From the NCBI RefSeq assembly GCF_023073335.1, contig NZ_JADPJG010000006.1, forward strand, positions 62,001 to 126,000: a stretch of DNA of 64,000 nt, in the 5' to 3' direction. This DNA comes from Bradyrhizobium sp. 21. GTDB taxonomy: Bacteria > Pseudomonadota > Alphaproteobacteria > Rhizobiales > Xanthobacteraceae. The translations under genes and the position numbers were made by a program. The notes beneath the pieces are model-generated. The model was not told the DNA's origin. It was given only the letters and a program-made list of their open reading frames with translations, and ran no database searches. Position 1 is the stretch's first letter. Each line of letters begins with the position of its first letter. Positions 9,128 to 19,777 of this stretch are shown in pieces.

Positions 9128-10555
9128 ATGACCGATTCCGTCGTCACCCGCTTTGCTCCTTCCCCGACCGGCTTCCTCCATATCGGGGGCGCCCGCACGG
9201 CGCTGTTCAACTGGCTCTATGCGAAGAAGCACGGCGGCAAGATGCTGCTCCGGATCGAGGATACCGACCGGGAGCGCTCCACGGAGGCTGCGATCGGCGC
9301 CATCCTCGACGGTTTGAAATGGCTGGAGCTCGACCATGATGGCGACGTCATCTACCAGTTCAGCCGCGCCGCCCGCCACCGCGAGGTCGCCGAGCAGCTG
9401 CTTGCCGACGGCAAGGCCTACCGTTGCTACGCCACCGCCGAAGAACTCACCGCCATGCGCGAGAAGGCGCGCGCCGAGGGCCGCACCCGCCTCTATGACG
9501 GGCTGTGGCGCGACCGCGATCCGGCAACCGCCCCGAGCGATGTCAAGCCGACGATCCGGCTGCGCGCGCCGCAGACTGGCGAGACCGTGATCGAGGACCA
9601 GGTCCAGGGCCGCGTGGTCTGGCAGAACGAGAACCTCGACGATCTCGTGCTGCTGCGCGGCGATGGCAACCCGACCTACATGCTCGCGGTGGTGGTCGAC
9701 GACCATGACATGGGCGTCACCCATGTCATCCGCGGCGACGACCATCTGATCAACGCGGCCCGCCAGAAGCAGATCTACGACGCCATGGGCTGGGCCCTGC
9801 CGAGCATGTCCCACATTCCCCTGATCCACGGCCCGGACGGCTCAAAACTGTCCAAGCGCCACGGTGCACTCGGCGTCGATGCCTACCGCGCCATGGGATA
9901 CCTCCCGGCCGCGCTCCGCAACTACCTGGTCCGGCTCGGCTGGAGCCATGGCGACCAGGAGATTTTTTCGACCGAGGAGATGATCGCGGCGTTCGACCTC
10001 GCCAGCGTCGGCCGCGGCGCGGCGCGCTTCGATTTCGCCAAGCTGGAAAACCTCAACGGCCACTACATCCGCCACGCCGACGATCAATCACTCGTGAAGG
10101 CGTTCGAGGACGTGCTCGACCACATCGTGCCCAGCCGCGACGAGATCAAGGCCAAGTTGAACGGCGCCACGCGTGCACAGCTTCTCAAGGCCATGCCGGC
10201 CCTGAAGGAGCGCGCCAAGACGCTGATCGAGCTGATCGACAGCGCCTATTTCATCTTTGCCGACCGGCCGCTGGAGCTCGATCCGAAGGCAGCGGCGCAG
10301 CTGACGGACGAGAACCGCAAGCTGATCGGCCAGCTTCATTCCGCGCTGGAGAATGTGGAGACGTGGAGCGGCGCCAGCACGGAAGCCGCGCTCCGTGCTT
10401 TTGCCGAGGAAAACAGTCTCAAGCTCGGCGCGGTCGCCCAGCCCTTGCGGGCCGCACTGACCGGCCGCACCACGTCGCCTGGTATATTCGAGGTTTTGGA
10501 CGTGCTGGGACGCCAGGAAAGTCTGGGCCGGCTTGAGGATCAGGCCAAGGACTAG
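9128..10555 (+). CDS. gltX: Glutamyl-tRNA synthetase
   Basis: GluRS attaches glutamate to tRNA-Glu. The 475 residues show [21 protein letters not shown] (HIGH) at the N-terminus, [12 protein letters not shown], the [19 protein letters not shown] segment, and GSKLSKRHG (KMSKS) near residue 240, then the helical anticodon-binding domain. The product is a normal-length bacterial discriminating-type GluRS, although specificity cannot be read with certainty. It diverges from glnS. The stop region CAAGGACTAG is repeated 21 bases downstream. gltA follows 177 bases later. Confidence 0.96.
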   Translation: MTDSVVTRFAPSPTGFLHIGGARTALFNWLYAKKHGGKMLLRIEDTDRERSTEAAIGAILDGLKWLELDHDGDVIYQFSRAARHREVAEQLLADGKAYRCYATAEELTAMREKARAEGRTRLYDGLWRDRDPATAPSDVKPTIRLRAPQTGETVIEDQVQGRVVWQNENLDDLVLLRGDGNPTYMLAVVVDDHDMGVTHVIRGDDHLINAARQKQIYDAMGWALPSMSHIPLIHGPDGSKLSKRHGALGVDAYRAMGYLPAALRNYLVRLGWSHGDQEIFSTEEMIAAFDLASVGRGAARFDFAKLENLNGHYIRHADDQSLVKAFEDVLDHIVPSRDEIKAKLNGATRAQLLKAMPALKERAKTLIELIDSAYFIFADRPLELDPKAAAQLTDENRKLIGQLHSALENVETWSGASTEAALRAFAEENSLKLGAVAQPLRAALTGRTTSPGIFEVLDVLGRQESLGRLEDQAKD

Positions 10556-10576
10556 GCAAGACTGGGCAAGGACTAG
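10546..10576 (+). repeat. Short duplication spanning the gltX stop codon
   Basis: CAAGGACTAG occurs at 10546-10555 (its TAG is the gltX stop) and again at 10567-10576. The spacer (GCAAGACTGGG) contains a third partial copy. It looks like a microduplication after the gene. Confidence 0.7.
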
Positions 10577-10732
10577 CTACGACGTAAGTCGACCATGCGC
10601 GGCGCCATCTTGCAGCGCACACAGCAATAATATACCCATCTGACCCGTACCTTCTGGAACATCCGGCCTGCCCCATTATCTCATCGGGGCCTTCCGGGTC
10701 CGGCCCGTTTCACCACACATCGGGGACCTCTG

Positions 10733-12037
<1,305 letters not shown>

Positions 12038-12060
12038 GGTCCAGCCATTACTGCATTTCG

Positions 12061-12096
12061 AAACGGCGCCATCTCGCGATGGCGCCGTTTTTGTTT
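12061..12096 (+). terminator. Intrinsic terminator of gltA
   Basis: A perfect 13-bp stem (AAACGGCGCCATC with GATGGCGCCGTTT) with a TCGC loop, followed by TTGTTT. It lies 24 bases after the gltA stop. Confidence 0.92.
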
Positions 12097-12187
12097 GCGG
12101 GACTTTGAGGGTGGGCAAGGCGAAGCGTGCACACCGCCTCTCCGCGACTGAGGAAAAAAAAAGTGAGCACACTTCGCTTTTCGGGCC

Positions 12188-12868
12188 CTACGATTGCGCG
12201 CTCGGCGCGCTGGTCGCAGAGCGGACCAGCGGCAACGAATTTCCAACCGGCATCATCTCATAGGGCTGCTTCCAACCCGGCAGCGCCGCAATCAGCCCGC
12301 GCCAGGCATCGATCGCCGGAAACGCCGCACGAAGATCGAACCCGGTCTCCTCGACCGGATAAAACAGATATCCAGCGAGCGAGAAGTCGATGATCGTCGG
12401 GCGGTCGCCTAGCATGAAGCGACGATCAGCGAGATGCTTCTCGACGATCGACAATGCGCCGTGCGTTCTCGCTCGCATATAAGCCAGCACATCCGGGTGT
12501 GGCGGCACCAGCGTCATGGAATGCAGAACCCGATGCGCGGCAAAGCTGCCAGTCAAACGGTGATTGTCGAACAACAGCCAGCGCGACATCTCAAACCGTT
12601 CTTCCGCATTCGACGGACCGAACACGCCATGGGTCTCGGCAAGCCATTCCAGGATCGCGCCTGACTGACTAAGGCGCCGGCCGTCCACTTCGAGCACCGG
12701 TATCTCACCCATCTCGTTGGTCGTGGCGCGCCAGGATGGATCGCGGGTCTCACCGCCTGCGAAGTCGACGCCAACCGGCTCCCAGTCGATCCCGGCGCAA
12801 TTGAGAAACAGGGCGACCTTGAACGAATTGCCGGATGCGCTCACGCAGTGCAGCCGATATCGCGTCAT
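12188..12868 (-). CDS. Glutathione S-transferase family protein
   Basis: A 226-residue GST: thioredoxin-like N-terminal domain (RYRLHCVSASGNSFKVALFLNCAG) with the glutathione-binding EIPVLEVDGRRLSQSGAILEWLAE motif (cis-Pro and the S-Q-S step), and an all-alpha C-terminal domain with RPTIIDFSLAGYLFY, the N-capping box. GSTs conjugate glutathione to electrophiles or act in redox or dehalogenation reactions; the substrate is unknown. It diverges from the ROK gene over about 200 bases, and no shared function is obvious. Confidence 0.9.
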   Translation of the reverse strand: MTRYRLHCVSASGNSFKVALFLNCAGIDWEPVGVDFAGGETRDPSWRATTNEMGEIPVLEVDGRRLSQSGAILEWLAETHGVFGPSNAEERFEMSRWLLFDNHRLTGSFAAHRVLHSMTLVPPHPDVLAYMRARTHGALSIVEKHLADRRFMLGDRPTIIDFSLAGYLFYPVEETGFDLRAAFPAIDAWRGLIAALPGWKQPYEMMPVGNSLPLVRSATSAPSAQS

Positions 12869-13029
12869 TGGGCAGACCTCGTACGGGCTGGATCATCATC
12901 GCGATCATCTTCCCCGACTGCTGACAGCCTTATGGCAGCAGTCCTGGACAAGGGCGATTTGCTGCCGCGCACAACAACAAGTCCGGGCATCCCGCCTCGA
13001 ACGCTCGACAGTCGAAATGCTCCGCGCGC

Positions 13030-13050
13030 ATTCTTACACTAAGTAAGAAT
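13030..13050 (+). promoter_or_regulatory. 21-bp inverted repeat, candidate operator of the ROK/ABC operon
   Basis: ATTCTTAC-ACTAA-GTAAGAAT is a perfect inverted repeat with 8-base arms. It lies directly upstream of (or overlapping) the start of the ROK regulator gene, a typical place for autoregulation. Binding by that regulator is inference. Confidence 0.6.
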
Positions 13051-13066
13051 GACGACAGGGATGGAA

Positions 13067-14239
13067 ATGCCGGAGCAGCCGAGAAGTCGGCGGCAGACGC
13101 GTGCTGCCATTTTGACTCATCTGCTGCAGTCGGGCGGTTCGTTTCGCCCGCCGCTGGCCAAGGCCGTGCGCCTGTCGGAAGCAAGCCTGTCGCGCATCCT
13201 GTTCGATCTGAAGGCCGACGGCCTGATCGAGGAAGTGCGGCGCCCTGCCCCCTATGTCGGCGGCCCGACGGGCCTCGTGTCGCTCGACGAGTCGGTGGCG
13301 CTCGCGGCCCTCGAGCTGAACAGCGGGTGGCTTAGCGTCGGCGTCGGCAGCCTGTCGGGCGAACTGCATGACACCGAGCGTGTGCCGCTGCCGAAGAAGC
13401 CGACCGTCGAGACCGTCGGCCGCGCGTTTCGCGAAGCAGTGACCTTGCTGCGCAACTGGACGCGGCGGCGCCGCGTCACGCTGGCGCAGATCGGCATCAC
13501 GATTCCAGGCCTCGGCCGGTTGAGCGAGTTTGGCAATCCGATCATTCCCTGCCATGTCGGGCGTATCAGCGACATGCTCGGCGAGATGTTTGCGGGCGTG
13601 CCGGTCGAGTTCACCAACTCGGTGGTGGCGCATGCCATCTTTCACCGTTGCCGCACGGAAAACTATCCGTTCAGCGGCGCGCATCTCTTCGTTTTCGTCG
13701 GCCAGGGCGTCGCGGGCGCCTGGATGGACGATCCGATCGAGGACGGAGCGCTCCAGCCGGTCGAGCTCGGACACATGGTGTTCGGCACCGACGGACCACG
13801 GTGCCGCTGTGGCCATCATGGCTGCGTCGAAGCCTTTACCTCGCTGCCGGCGCTCGCCGAACTGCTCGGCGTGCCCGAGCCGGAGCTGCTCGAGCCTGGT
13901 AGCGATTGGGAGACCGCGATCCCGATCTCCTCGCGCGTGCGGCAGGAGCTGCGGCAACGGCTGTATCGCCTCGGCCTCGCGATCGGCAACACGCTGAACG
14001 TCAAGCCCTGTCACGGCGTGGCCATCTCCGGCTGGCCGTCCCTCCTTGCGGAGGACGATCGTAAGGCGCTGGGTGACGGTGTCGACGCTAGCCTGCTCGG
14101 CGGCCGCAAGCATGCGCAAGTGTCGCTCGCTTTCGTGCCGCCATCGAACGGCAATGATCCGCGGGCCGCGCTGGCGTTCGCGGCGTTCTGCCTCGCTTCC
14201 CGCGGCGGCATGGCGGCCGCATCGACGGAGGCCGCCTGA
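13067..14239 (+). CDS. ROK-family transcriptional regulator (sugar operon)
   Basis: An N-terminal winged HTH (RRQTRAAILTHLLQSGGSFRPPLAKAVRLSEASLSRILFDLKADGLIEE) is followed by a ROK sugar-kinase-like domain. The ROK zinc motif is present as CRCGHHGCVE, with ELGHMVFG before it. The ATP-binding DxGxT and catalytic signatures are poor (ALELNSGWLSVGVG), so it is a regulator rather than a kinase. Start chosen at ATG 13067, with AGGG 7 bases upstream; in-frame ATGs lie at 13049 and 13061. It heads an operon with a sugar ABC transporter and an SDR, so it probably senses that sugar. The 21-bp inverted repeat at its start is the likely operator. Confidence 0.85.
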   Translation: MPEQPRSRRQTRAAILTHLLQSGGSFRPPLAKAVRLSEASLSRILFDLKADGLIEEVRRPAPYVGGPTGLVSLDESVALAALELNSGWLSVGVGSLSGELHDTERVPLPKKPTVETVGRAFREAVTLLRNWTRRRRVTLAQIGITIPGLGRLSEFGNPIIPCHVGRISDMLGEMFAGVPVEFTNSVVAHAIFHRCRTENYPFSGAHLFVFVGQGVAGAWMDDPIEDGALQPVELGHMVFGTDGPRCRCGHHGCVEAFTSLPALAELLGVPEPELLEPGSDWETAIPISSRVRQELRQRLYRLGLAIGNTLNVKPCHGVAISGWPSLLAEDDRKALGDGVDASLLGGRKHAQVSLAFVPPSNGNDPRAALAFAAFCLASRGGMAAASTEAA

Positions 14240-14299
14240 AACGCCCTGAGCCGGCGCGGCTTCAACGCGCCAACACGTTCACACCGGGAGGAACTTGCC

Positions 14300-15586
14300 A
14301 TGCCGATCACGACAACAAGGCGCCGTCTGCTCGCCGGATCTGTGGCCACGCTCGCGCTGCCGGCCTTTGCCCGCGCGCAAGGCGCGCCCAAGCCGCGCCT
14401 GACCGCGATCTCGCAATGGTCCGCAGGCAGCGATGGCGCCGCGATCACGGCGCTCGGCAAGAAATTCGAGGAGAAGGGCGGCACCTGGCAGCACTCGCCC
14501 GTCCCCGGCTTCACCACCGAGATGATGAACAAGCTGCGTGCCCAGATCATCGCCGGCGATCCGCCGGCCTGTTCGCAGCTCAAGGGCCCCGAGATCGCGG
14601 CCTGGTCGAAGATTGCTCCGACCGTCGATCTCGACGCGCTTGTCGCTGCCGCCGGTTACGAAAAGGTCGTCGCTCCGGACCTTGCAAAATTGCACAAGCC
14701 GGGCGGCAAGTGGATCGCGCTGCCGTTGCAGATCTACAGCACCAACATGCTGTTTCTCTCCAAACGCGCGATGGACAAGGCCAAGGCCGACAAGATCCCC
14801 GTCACCTGGGCCGAGTTCAACGATCTCGCCGACAAGATGAAGGCGGGCGGCGTCGCCTATCCCGTCGCCAACGGTGGGACCCGCCCGGACGACGGGCAGA
14901 AGTTTGAAGCCGCCTTGGCAGGCATCAGTCCCGCCGTATACCGCGCGGCTATCATGAATCTCGACGAGAAGGCCCTGAAGGCCCCCGAGATCAAGGCTGC
15001 ATTCGTGCAGGTCCGCAAGATTGCCAACTGGATGGACCCCAACGTCGGCGCCCAGCACTTTTCGACCAATCTGAAGCGTTTCGTCGACGGCGACATGGGC
15101 ATGATGATCATGGGCGGTTGGGCGCAGGGCGTGTTGCGCAACGCCGGGTTCAAGTTCGAGGACTTCATGATCGCCCCGGGTCCCAGCGACAACGGCAAGC
15201 CGGTCTTCCTGTTGAATGCCGACGCCTTCATCTTCTGGCAGCGCAAAGAGCCCGATCTGCAGGCCGGTCAGGCGCTGATGGCCCAGCTCGTGATGGATCC
15301 GGCGATCCAGACGATGTATTCGCAGATCACGGGATCGATCCCCGTGCGCACCGATGTCGATCTGTCCGGCGAAGGCTGGTCGGACGGTCAACGGCGCACC
15401 GCAGCCGCGCTGAAAGACGCCATCGCCAGCAACCAGGCCGTCCTCAGTCTTGCGCACAACATGGCGCAGGAGAACGGTATGACGGCAGCGATGATCGACG
15501 TGATCACGGAGTACGTGAAGAACAAGACGATCACGCCGGAGCAAGCCGCCACACGGCTCGCCGAGGCGGTCGAGAGCTCACGTTGA
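14300..15586 (+). CDS. Sugar ABC transporter, substrate-binding protein
   Basis: A family 1 solute-binding protein of 428 residues. It begins with a Tat-like signal (TTTRRRLLAGSVATLALPAFARAQ) and folds in the periplasm, binding a sugar or polyol for delivery to the permeases. Motifs include AISQWSAGSDGAAITALGKKFEEKGG and MGMMIMGGWAQGVLRNAGF, close to glucose/mannose and xylose-type binders such as GtsA-like proteins. RBS GGGAGG stands 8 bases before ATG. The next gene overlaps its stop by 4 bases. The ligand is not established. Confidence 0.9.
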   Translation: MPITTTRRRLLAGSVATLALPAFARAQGAPKPRLTAISQWSAGSDGAAITALGKKFEEKGGTWQHSPVPGFTTEMMNKLRAQIIAGDPPACSQLKGPEIAAWSKIAPTVDLDALVAAAGYEKVVAPDLAKLHKPGGKWIALPLQIYSTNMLFLSKRAMDKAKADKIPVTWAEFNDLADKMKAGGVAYPVANGGTRPDDGQKFEAALAGISPAVYRAAIMNLDEKALKAPEIKAAFVQVRKIANWMDPNVGAQHFSTNLKRFVDGDMGMMIMGGWAQGVLRNAGFKFEDFMIAPGPSDNGKPVFLLNADAFIFWQRKEPDLQAGQALMAQLVMDPAIQTMYSQITGSIPVRTDVDLSGEGWSDGQRRTAAALKDAIASNQAVLSLAHNMAQENGMTAAMIDVITEYVKNKTITPEQAATRLAEAVESSR

Positions 15587-16506
15587 CCATCGCCGTCTCG
15601 ACACGACCGGGTCGGCCGGCGGCTTCTGACTGGGTACGCCGGCTGCCCGAAGTTCTGACGATCTGGGTGCCGCTGCTGTTGTCCGCCGCGCACCTCATTG
15701 CGTTTACGCTGTGGACGATCTGGATATCGTTCACACCCTCCACTCTTGTCCCGGTTTCGGGCTGGGTGGGTTTGCGCAACTATTCCGCGGTCGCGGCATC
15801 GCGGAACTGGCAGATCGCTTTGGACAATCTGGTGCTGTTTGGCAGTGCCTTCGTGTTGCTCAGTCTGGCGACCGGCCTCATCCTTGCCATCCTGCTCGAT
15901 CAGCGCATTCGCGGCGAGAACGTGCTGCGCTCCATCTTCCTCTATCCCCTGGCGGTGTCGTTCGTGGTCACCGGCACGGTCTGGAGCTGGCTGCTCAATC
16001 CCGGCCTTGGCATCCAGAAGCTGGTCCACGACCTCGGCTGGACCTCCTTCCGGTTCGACTGGCTGATCGACCGCGACATGGCCATCTGGACCATCGTGAT
16101 CGCGGCGATCTGGCAATCCTCGGGTTTTGCCATGGCGCTCTTCCTCGCCGGCCTCCGCTCCGTCGATGCCGACCTGATCAAGGCCGCGCAGATCGACGGT
16201 GCCGGAGCTGTCAGGATGTACCGGCGCGTCATCCTGCCGACGCTTTGGCCGATCACCATCACCGTCATCGTCATCCAGCTGCAGTTCGCGATCTCGACCT
16301 TCGACCTCGTCCGCGCGCTCACCAATGGCGGGCCTGGCATCGCGACCCAGCTGCCGGCACTCGTCGTCTATGATCTGATGTTCCAGCGCAGCCTGCTCGG
16401 ACGGGGCGCGGCGGCGGCAGTCCTCATGTTGCTGCTTCTTCTCGGAGTTTTGCTGCCCTACGCAGCGTGGCGTTATGTCCAGCGACGGCGGACGATCCAT
16501 GCGTGA
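15583..16506 (+). CDS. Sugar ABC transporter permease (MalF/UgpA type)
   Basis: Inner-membrane permease of 307 residues with six predicted spans, and the cytoplasmic EAA loop DADLIKAAQIDGAGAVRMYRRVILP that contacts the ATPase. The start is a TTG overlapping the stop of the binding-protein gene (TTGA), giving MTIAVSTRPGRPAAS; the frame extends far upstream but the residues there are not protein-like. Translational coupling is likely. It pairs with the next permease to form the heterodimeric channel. Confidence 0.88.
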   Translation: MTIAVSTRPGRPAASDWVRRLPEVLTIWVPLLLSAAHLIAFTLWTIWISFTPSTLVPVSGWVGLRNYSAVAASRNWQIALDNLVLFGSAFVLLSLATGLILAILLDQRIRGENVLRSIFLYPLAVSFVVTGTVWSWLLNPGLGIQKLVHDLGWTSFRFDWLIDRDMAIWTIVIAAIWQSSGFAMALFLAGLRSVDADLIKAAQIDGAGAVRMYRRVILPTLWPITITVIVIQLQFAISTFDLVRALTNGGPGIATQLPALVVYDLMFQRSLLGRGAAAAVLMLLLLLGVLLPYAAWRYVQRRRTIHA

Positions 16507-17356
16507 GCGAAGCGTCGCACCAAGCCGGATTCTGATCTATCTCATCCTGTCGCTGGTTGCTGCAGCATGGCTCGCGCCATTGGCTGTGGTCGTGCTGAAC
16601 TCGCTCCGTACCAACGAGGAGATCGCGCAGGGTTCGATGATCGGCTGGCCGCAACATTTGGCCTGGAGCAACTACGCCGCCGCCTGGAGCGGTTTCTGCG
16701 TCGCCGAGACCTGCGCCGGCATCCGGCCGTACATGCTGAACTCCGCGCTCGTGACCGTTCCCGCGACCGTTTTCTCCACCCTGCTCGGCGCGATCGCCGG
16801 TTACGCCGTTTCGCTCTGGCGCTTTCGCGGCGACAGCTGGATTTACGGGATCGTCACGCTCGGCATCTTCCTTCCGCAGCAGATGCGTTTGCTGCCCTGG
16901 ACCATCGTGCTGCGCGATACGGGCCTGATGAACACGCTCACCGGCCTGGTCCTGATCCACACGATCCAGGGGCTCTCCTTCACCCTCCTGTTCTGCCGAA
17001 ACTACTACGTTGCCATTCCGCAGGAATTGATCAGAGCCGCGCGCATCGATGGCGCCGGGTTCTTTCGCATTTTCTGGCGCATCATCCTGCCGCTGTCGCC
17101 GCCGATCCTGGTCGTCACCGTGATCTGGCAGTTCACCCATATCTGGAACGAGTTTCTCTACGGCGTGACGTTCACGACCGGTCAGCAGCAGCCGGTCACC
17201 GCGGCGCTGATCGCGCTGTCCGCGGCGGTCGCCGACATCCCGCAGCATGGCGTGCAGAGCGCCGCGGTTATGATCGCCGCTCTGCCCACGCTGCTGATCT
17301 ATCTGATCGGCGGCAAGTACTTCGTACGCGGCCTGACCGCGGGAGCCGTGAAATGA
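16499..17356 (+). CDS. Sugar ABC transporter permease (MalG/UgpE type)
   Basis: A second permease, 285 residues from the ATG at 16499, which overlaps the stop of the first permease; an alternative ATG at 16475 adds 8 residues. It shows six spans and the EAA motif IPQELIRAARIDGAGFFRIFWRIILPLSPP. A roughly 20-residue extra periplasmic insert (SGFCVAETCAGIRPYMLNS) with two cysteines separates the first spans. It acts with the other permease and the ATPase encoded next. Confidence 0.9.
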   Translation: MRERSVAPSRILIYLILSLVAAAWLAPLAVVVLNSLRTNEEIAQGSMIGWPQHLAWSNYAAAWSGFCVAETCAGIRPYMLNSALVTVPATVFSTLLGAIAGYAVSLWRFRGDSWIYGIVTLGIFLPQQMRLLPWTIVLRDTGLMNTLTGLVLIHTIQGLSFTLLFCRNYYVAIPQELIRAARIDGAGFFRIFWRIILPLSPPILVVTVIWQFTHIWNEFLYGVTFTTGQQQPVTAALIALSAAVADIPQHGVQSAAVMIAALPTLLIYLIGGKYFVRGLTAGAVK

Positions 17357-17366
17357 TGGAGGGGTC

Positions 17367-18476
17367 ATGGCCGCGTTGAGCATTCGGGCCCTGTCGAAAC
17401 GCTACGCCAATCTGGAGGTGTTGAAGGGGATCAACCTCGACATCGAGAGCGGCGAGTTCACCGTGCTGGTCGGGCCCTCCGGCTGCGGCAAGTCCACGCT
17501 GCTCAACATCGTCGCCGGGCTCGACCGCCCGAGCGCAGGCACCGTGGAGATCGGCGGGCGCGTCGTCAACGACGTCCCGCCCAAGGATCGCGACATCGCC
17601 ATGGTGTTCCAGTCCTACGCGCTCTACCCGTCGATGACGGTGCGCCAGAACATCACCTTCGGCATGGAATGCCGCCACGTGCCGAAGGCGGAGCAGGAGA
17701 AGGCGCTGGCGAACGTGGCCCGCCTGCTCCAGATCGAGCCCCTGCTCGGCCGCAAGCCGTCACAGCTCTCAGGTGGCCAGCGCCAGCGCGTGGCGATGGG
17801 CCGGGCGCTGGTGCGCGATCCCCTGCTGTTCCTGTTCGACGAGCCGCTCTCCAATCTCGACGCCAAGCTGCGCGTCGAGATGCGGATGGAGATCAAGCGG
17901 CTGCATCAGCGCATCGGCGCCACCATCGTCTATGTCACCCACGACCAGATCGAGGCGATGACGATGGCGACGCGGATCGCGGTGATGCACCGGGGCGTGG
18001 TGCAGCAGTTTGCCGATCCCGATACGGTGTATCGCTATCCCGCTAATCTGTTCGTTGCCCGCTTCATGGGCTCGCCGCCAATGAACACCATGCCGGCGCG
18101 GCTCGAGGGCGATGCCGATGGACTGGTGGTCGTGATCGGCACCGGGCGGCCGGATGAGATTCGTCTCCGCCTTCAGGGATACGACGCGGCGGCGCCGTTC
18201 GTCGGCCGCGAGGTGGTGTTCGGAATCAGGCCTGAATGCATCGCCGAGGGCAGCCGCGTGTTTTCCAGCGAGGCGCCCATCGTCGTCAACGCGCCGGTGG
18301 AGATGGTCGAACCCACCGGGGCCGAGACCATCGTTCTGCTGCGGCTGGGCGGCGAAGCGGCACTTGCGCGCATCTCGCCGGACATCCGCCCCACGCCCGG
18401 GACGCAAGCCCCCTTCGCACTCGATACGCGGCGCATCTGCCTGTTCGACCCCGAGACGGAGCGACTGATCGCATGA
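17367..18476 (+). CDS. Sugar ABC transporter ATP-binding protein (UgpC/MalK type)
   Basis: The 369-residue ATPase has Walker A GPSGCGKST, Q-loop VFQSYALYPSMTV, signature LSGGQRQRVAMGRAL, Walker B LFLFDEPLSNLD and the H-loop VYVTHDQ. The C-terminal region from about 240 is a TOBE/MalK-like regulatory domain (FGIRPECI). It energises import through the two permeases. The gene starts 10 bases after them, and its stop overlaps the SDR start (ATGA), so it is part of one operon. Confidence 0.95.
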   Translation: MAALSIRALSKRYANLEVLKGINLDIESGEFTVLVGPSGCGKSTLLNIVAGLDRPSAGTVEIGGRVVNDVPPKDRDIAMVFQSYALYPSMTVRQNITFGMECRHVPKAEQEKALANVARLLQIEPLLGRKPSQLSGGQRQRVAMGRALVRDPLLFLFDEPLSNLDAKLRVEMRMEIKRLHQRIGATIVYVTHDQIEAMTMATRIAVMHRGVVQQFADPDTVYRYPANLFVARFMGSPPMNTMPARLEGDADGLVVVIGTGRPDEIRLRLQGYDAAAPFVGREVVFGIRPECIAEGSRVFSSEAPIVVNAPVEMVEPTGAETIVLLRLGGEAALARISPDIRPTPGTQAPFALDTRRICLFDPETERLIA

Positions 18477-19240
18477 CAAAGACGACCTATACCGGACTTG
18501 AGGACCGCGTGGTGTTGATCACCGGTGGCGCCAGCGGCATCGGTGCCGCCTTCGTGCGGGCGTTCGCGGCCCAAGGCGCCCGCGTCGCCTTCCTGGATCT
18601 CGACGAGGCAGCCGGCCGGACGCTCGTCGCGGAGGTAAAGGCCGCGTCCGGGACCGCACCATTGTTCGTGCCGTGCGATCTCCTCGACATCGACGCCTTG
18701 CGCGGCGCCATGGCGCAGGTCCGGGGATCGCTTGGCGATGCCGCAATCCTCGTCAACAACGCCGCCAACGATCAGCGTCAGGTGCTGGCCGAGGTGACGC
18801 CCGCCGAGTTCGATTGGATGATCGGCGTCAATCTCAAGCACGTCTTCTTTGCAGCTCAAGCCGTGGTGCCGCAGATGCAGGCACGCGGCGGCGGTTCGAT
18901 CATCAACATGTCATCGATCGCCTGGATGCGCGGCGCGCCGGCGCTGCCGGTCTATGCCGCGGCAAAGGCCGCGATCGTCGGCTTCACCAACTCACTGGCC
19001 CGGTCGGTCGGTCCCGACCGCATCCGCGTCAACGCGATTGCGCCCGGCATGGTGATCACCGAGCGTCAGCGCCGGCTCTGGTATCCGGACGAGCAGAGCA
19101 TCGCCGAGCTGCGCACGCGCCAGGCCATTCCCGACGCGGTGACACCCGAGGACATCGCCAACATGGCGCTGTTCCTCGCCTCCGACGAGAGCCAGCGCAT
19201 CACGCGTCAGTGTTTCCAGGTCGACGCTGGTCTCGGCTAG
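18473..19240 (+). CDS. SDR-family oxidoreductase, probable aldose 1-dehydrogenase
   Basis: A 255-residue classical short-chain dehydrogenase: TGGASGIG cofactor site, NNAAND, the catalytic Ser in NMSSIAW, Tyr-x3-Lys in YAAAKAAI, and a C-terminal VDAG. From memory, the segment NNAANDQRQVLAEVTPAEF and the later ERQRRLWYPDE resemble the XylB xylose dehydrogenase of Caulobacter (NNAGNDDRHKLADVT), which acts in the oxidative pentose pathway. The ATG overlaps the ATPase stop. The operon context (sugar importer) supports oxidation of the imported sugar to a lactone. The precise sugar is not determined. Confidence 0.82.
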   Translation: MTKTTYTGLEDRVVLITGGASGIGAAFVRAFAAQGARVAFLDLDEAAGRTLVAEVKAASGTAPLFVPCDLLDIDALRGAMAQVRGSLGDAAILVNNAANDQRQVLAEVTPAEFDWMIGVNLKHVFFAAQAVVPQMQARGGGSIINMSSIAWMRGAPALPVYAAAKAAIVGFTNSLARSVGPDRIRVNAIAPGMVITERQRRLWYPDEQSIAELRTRQAIPDAVTPEDIANMALFLASDESQRITRQCFQVDAGLG

Positions 19241-19376
19241 AGCGGCACTCACAAACCCGAACTGCATCGTAGAGGTGCGCTCCGTATCCGATAGCAGTCG
19301 CGTTGGCGTACCTCACCCTGGGTCCGAGTTGGGCCACAAGCCGACGCACGGAAGACAGGCTCGCTTCGGCATCCTG

Positions 19377-19766
19377 CTAAGCGCGACCCTCGCCGTCATT
19401 TTCGACAAAGCCGCCCTTCGGAGCCTTGTGAGGCATATCCCATCCAAAGTAGACTTCCACCCGAACGATCTTGTCTCCGCGAGCGGTGGTCACCTCACAA
19501 TTACGAAACCTGTGGCCCCCTGCAGCAGTTGCCTCATAGAGGATGACTGCTCGGTTTCCATCCTCGATCGCGATCACTTCATCGAACGAACTGGTTTTTT
19601 CGCTGTTGGGCCAGCAGCGGCGCAGATAAGTCGCACGATCCAACTCATTATCGATTGGACTTGAGAAGTGATAATCGTCCGCAAGAAGCGCTTCGATTGC
19701 GGTCCGATCCTTATGGACGTATGCCTTTAACCTGGCACGTGCCAGATCGAGCGTGCTTTTCGTCAT
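19377..19766 (-). CDS. SnoaL-like (NTF2-fold) protein
   Basis: A 129-residue soluble protein: TLDLARARLKAYVHKDRTAIEALLADDYHFSSPIDNELDRATYLRRCWPN, then repeated strands ending RVEVYFGWDMPHKAP. This is a nuclear-transport-factor-2-like fold. An AAGGA site stands before the ATG. A function cannot be assigned; members bind or transform small hydrophobic molecules. It lies opposite to the sugar operon and shows codon use less GC-biased than its neighbours. Confidence 0.78.
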   Translation of the reverse strand: MTKSTLDLARARLKAYVHKDRTAIEALLADDYHFSSPIDNELDRATYLRRCWPNSEKTSSFDEVIAIEDGNRAVILYEATAAGGHRFRNCEVTTARGDKIVRVEVYFGWDMPHKAPKGGFVENDGEGRA

Positions 19767-19777
19767 GGCATTTTTCC

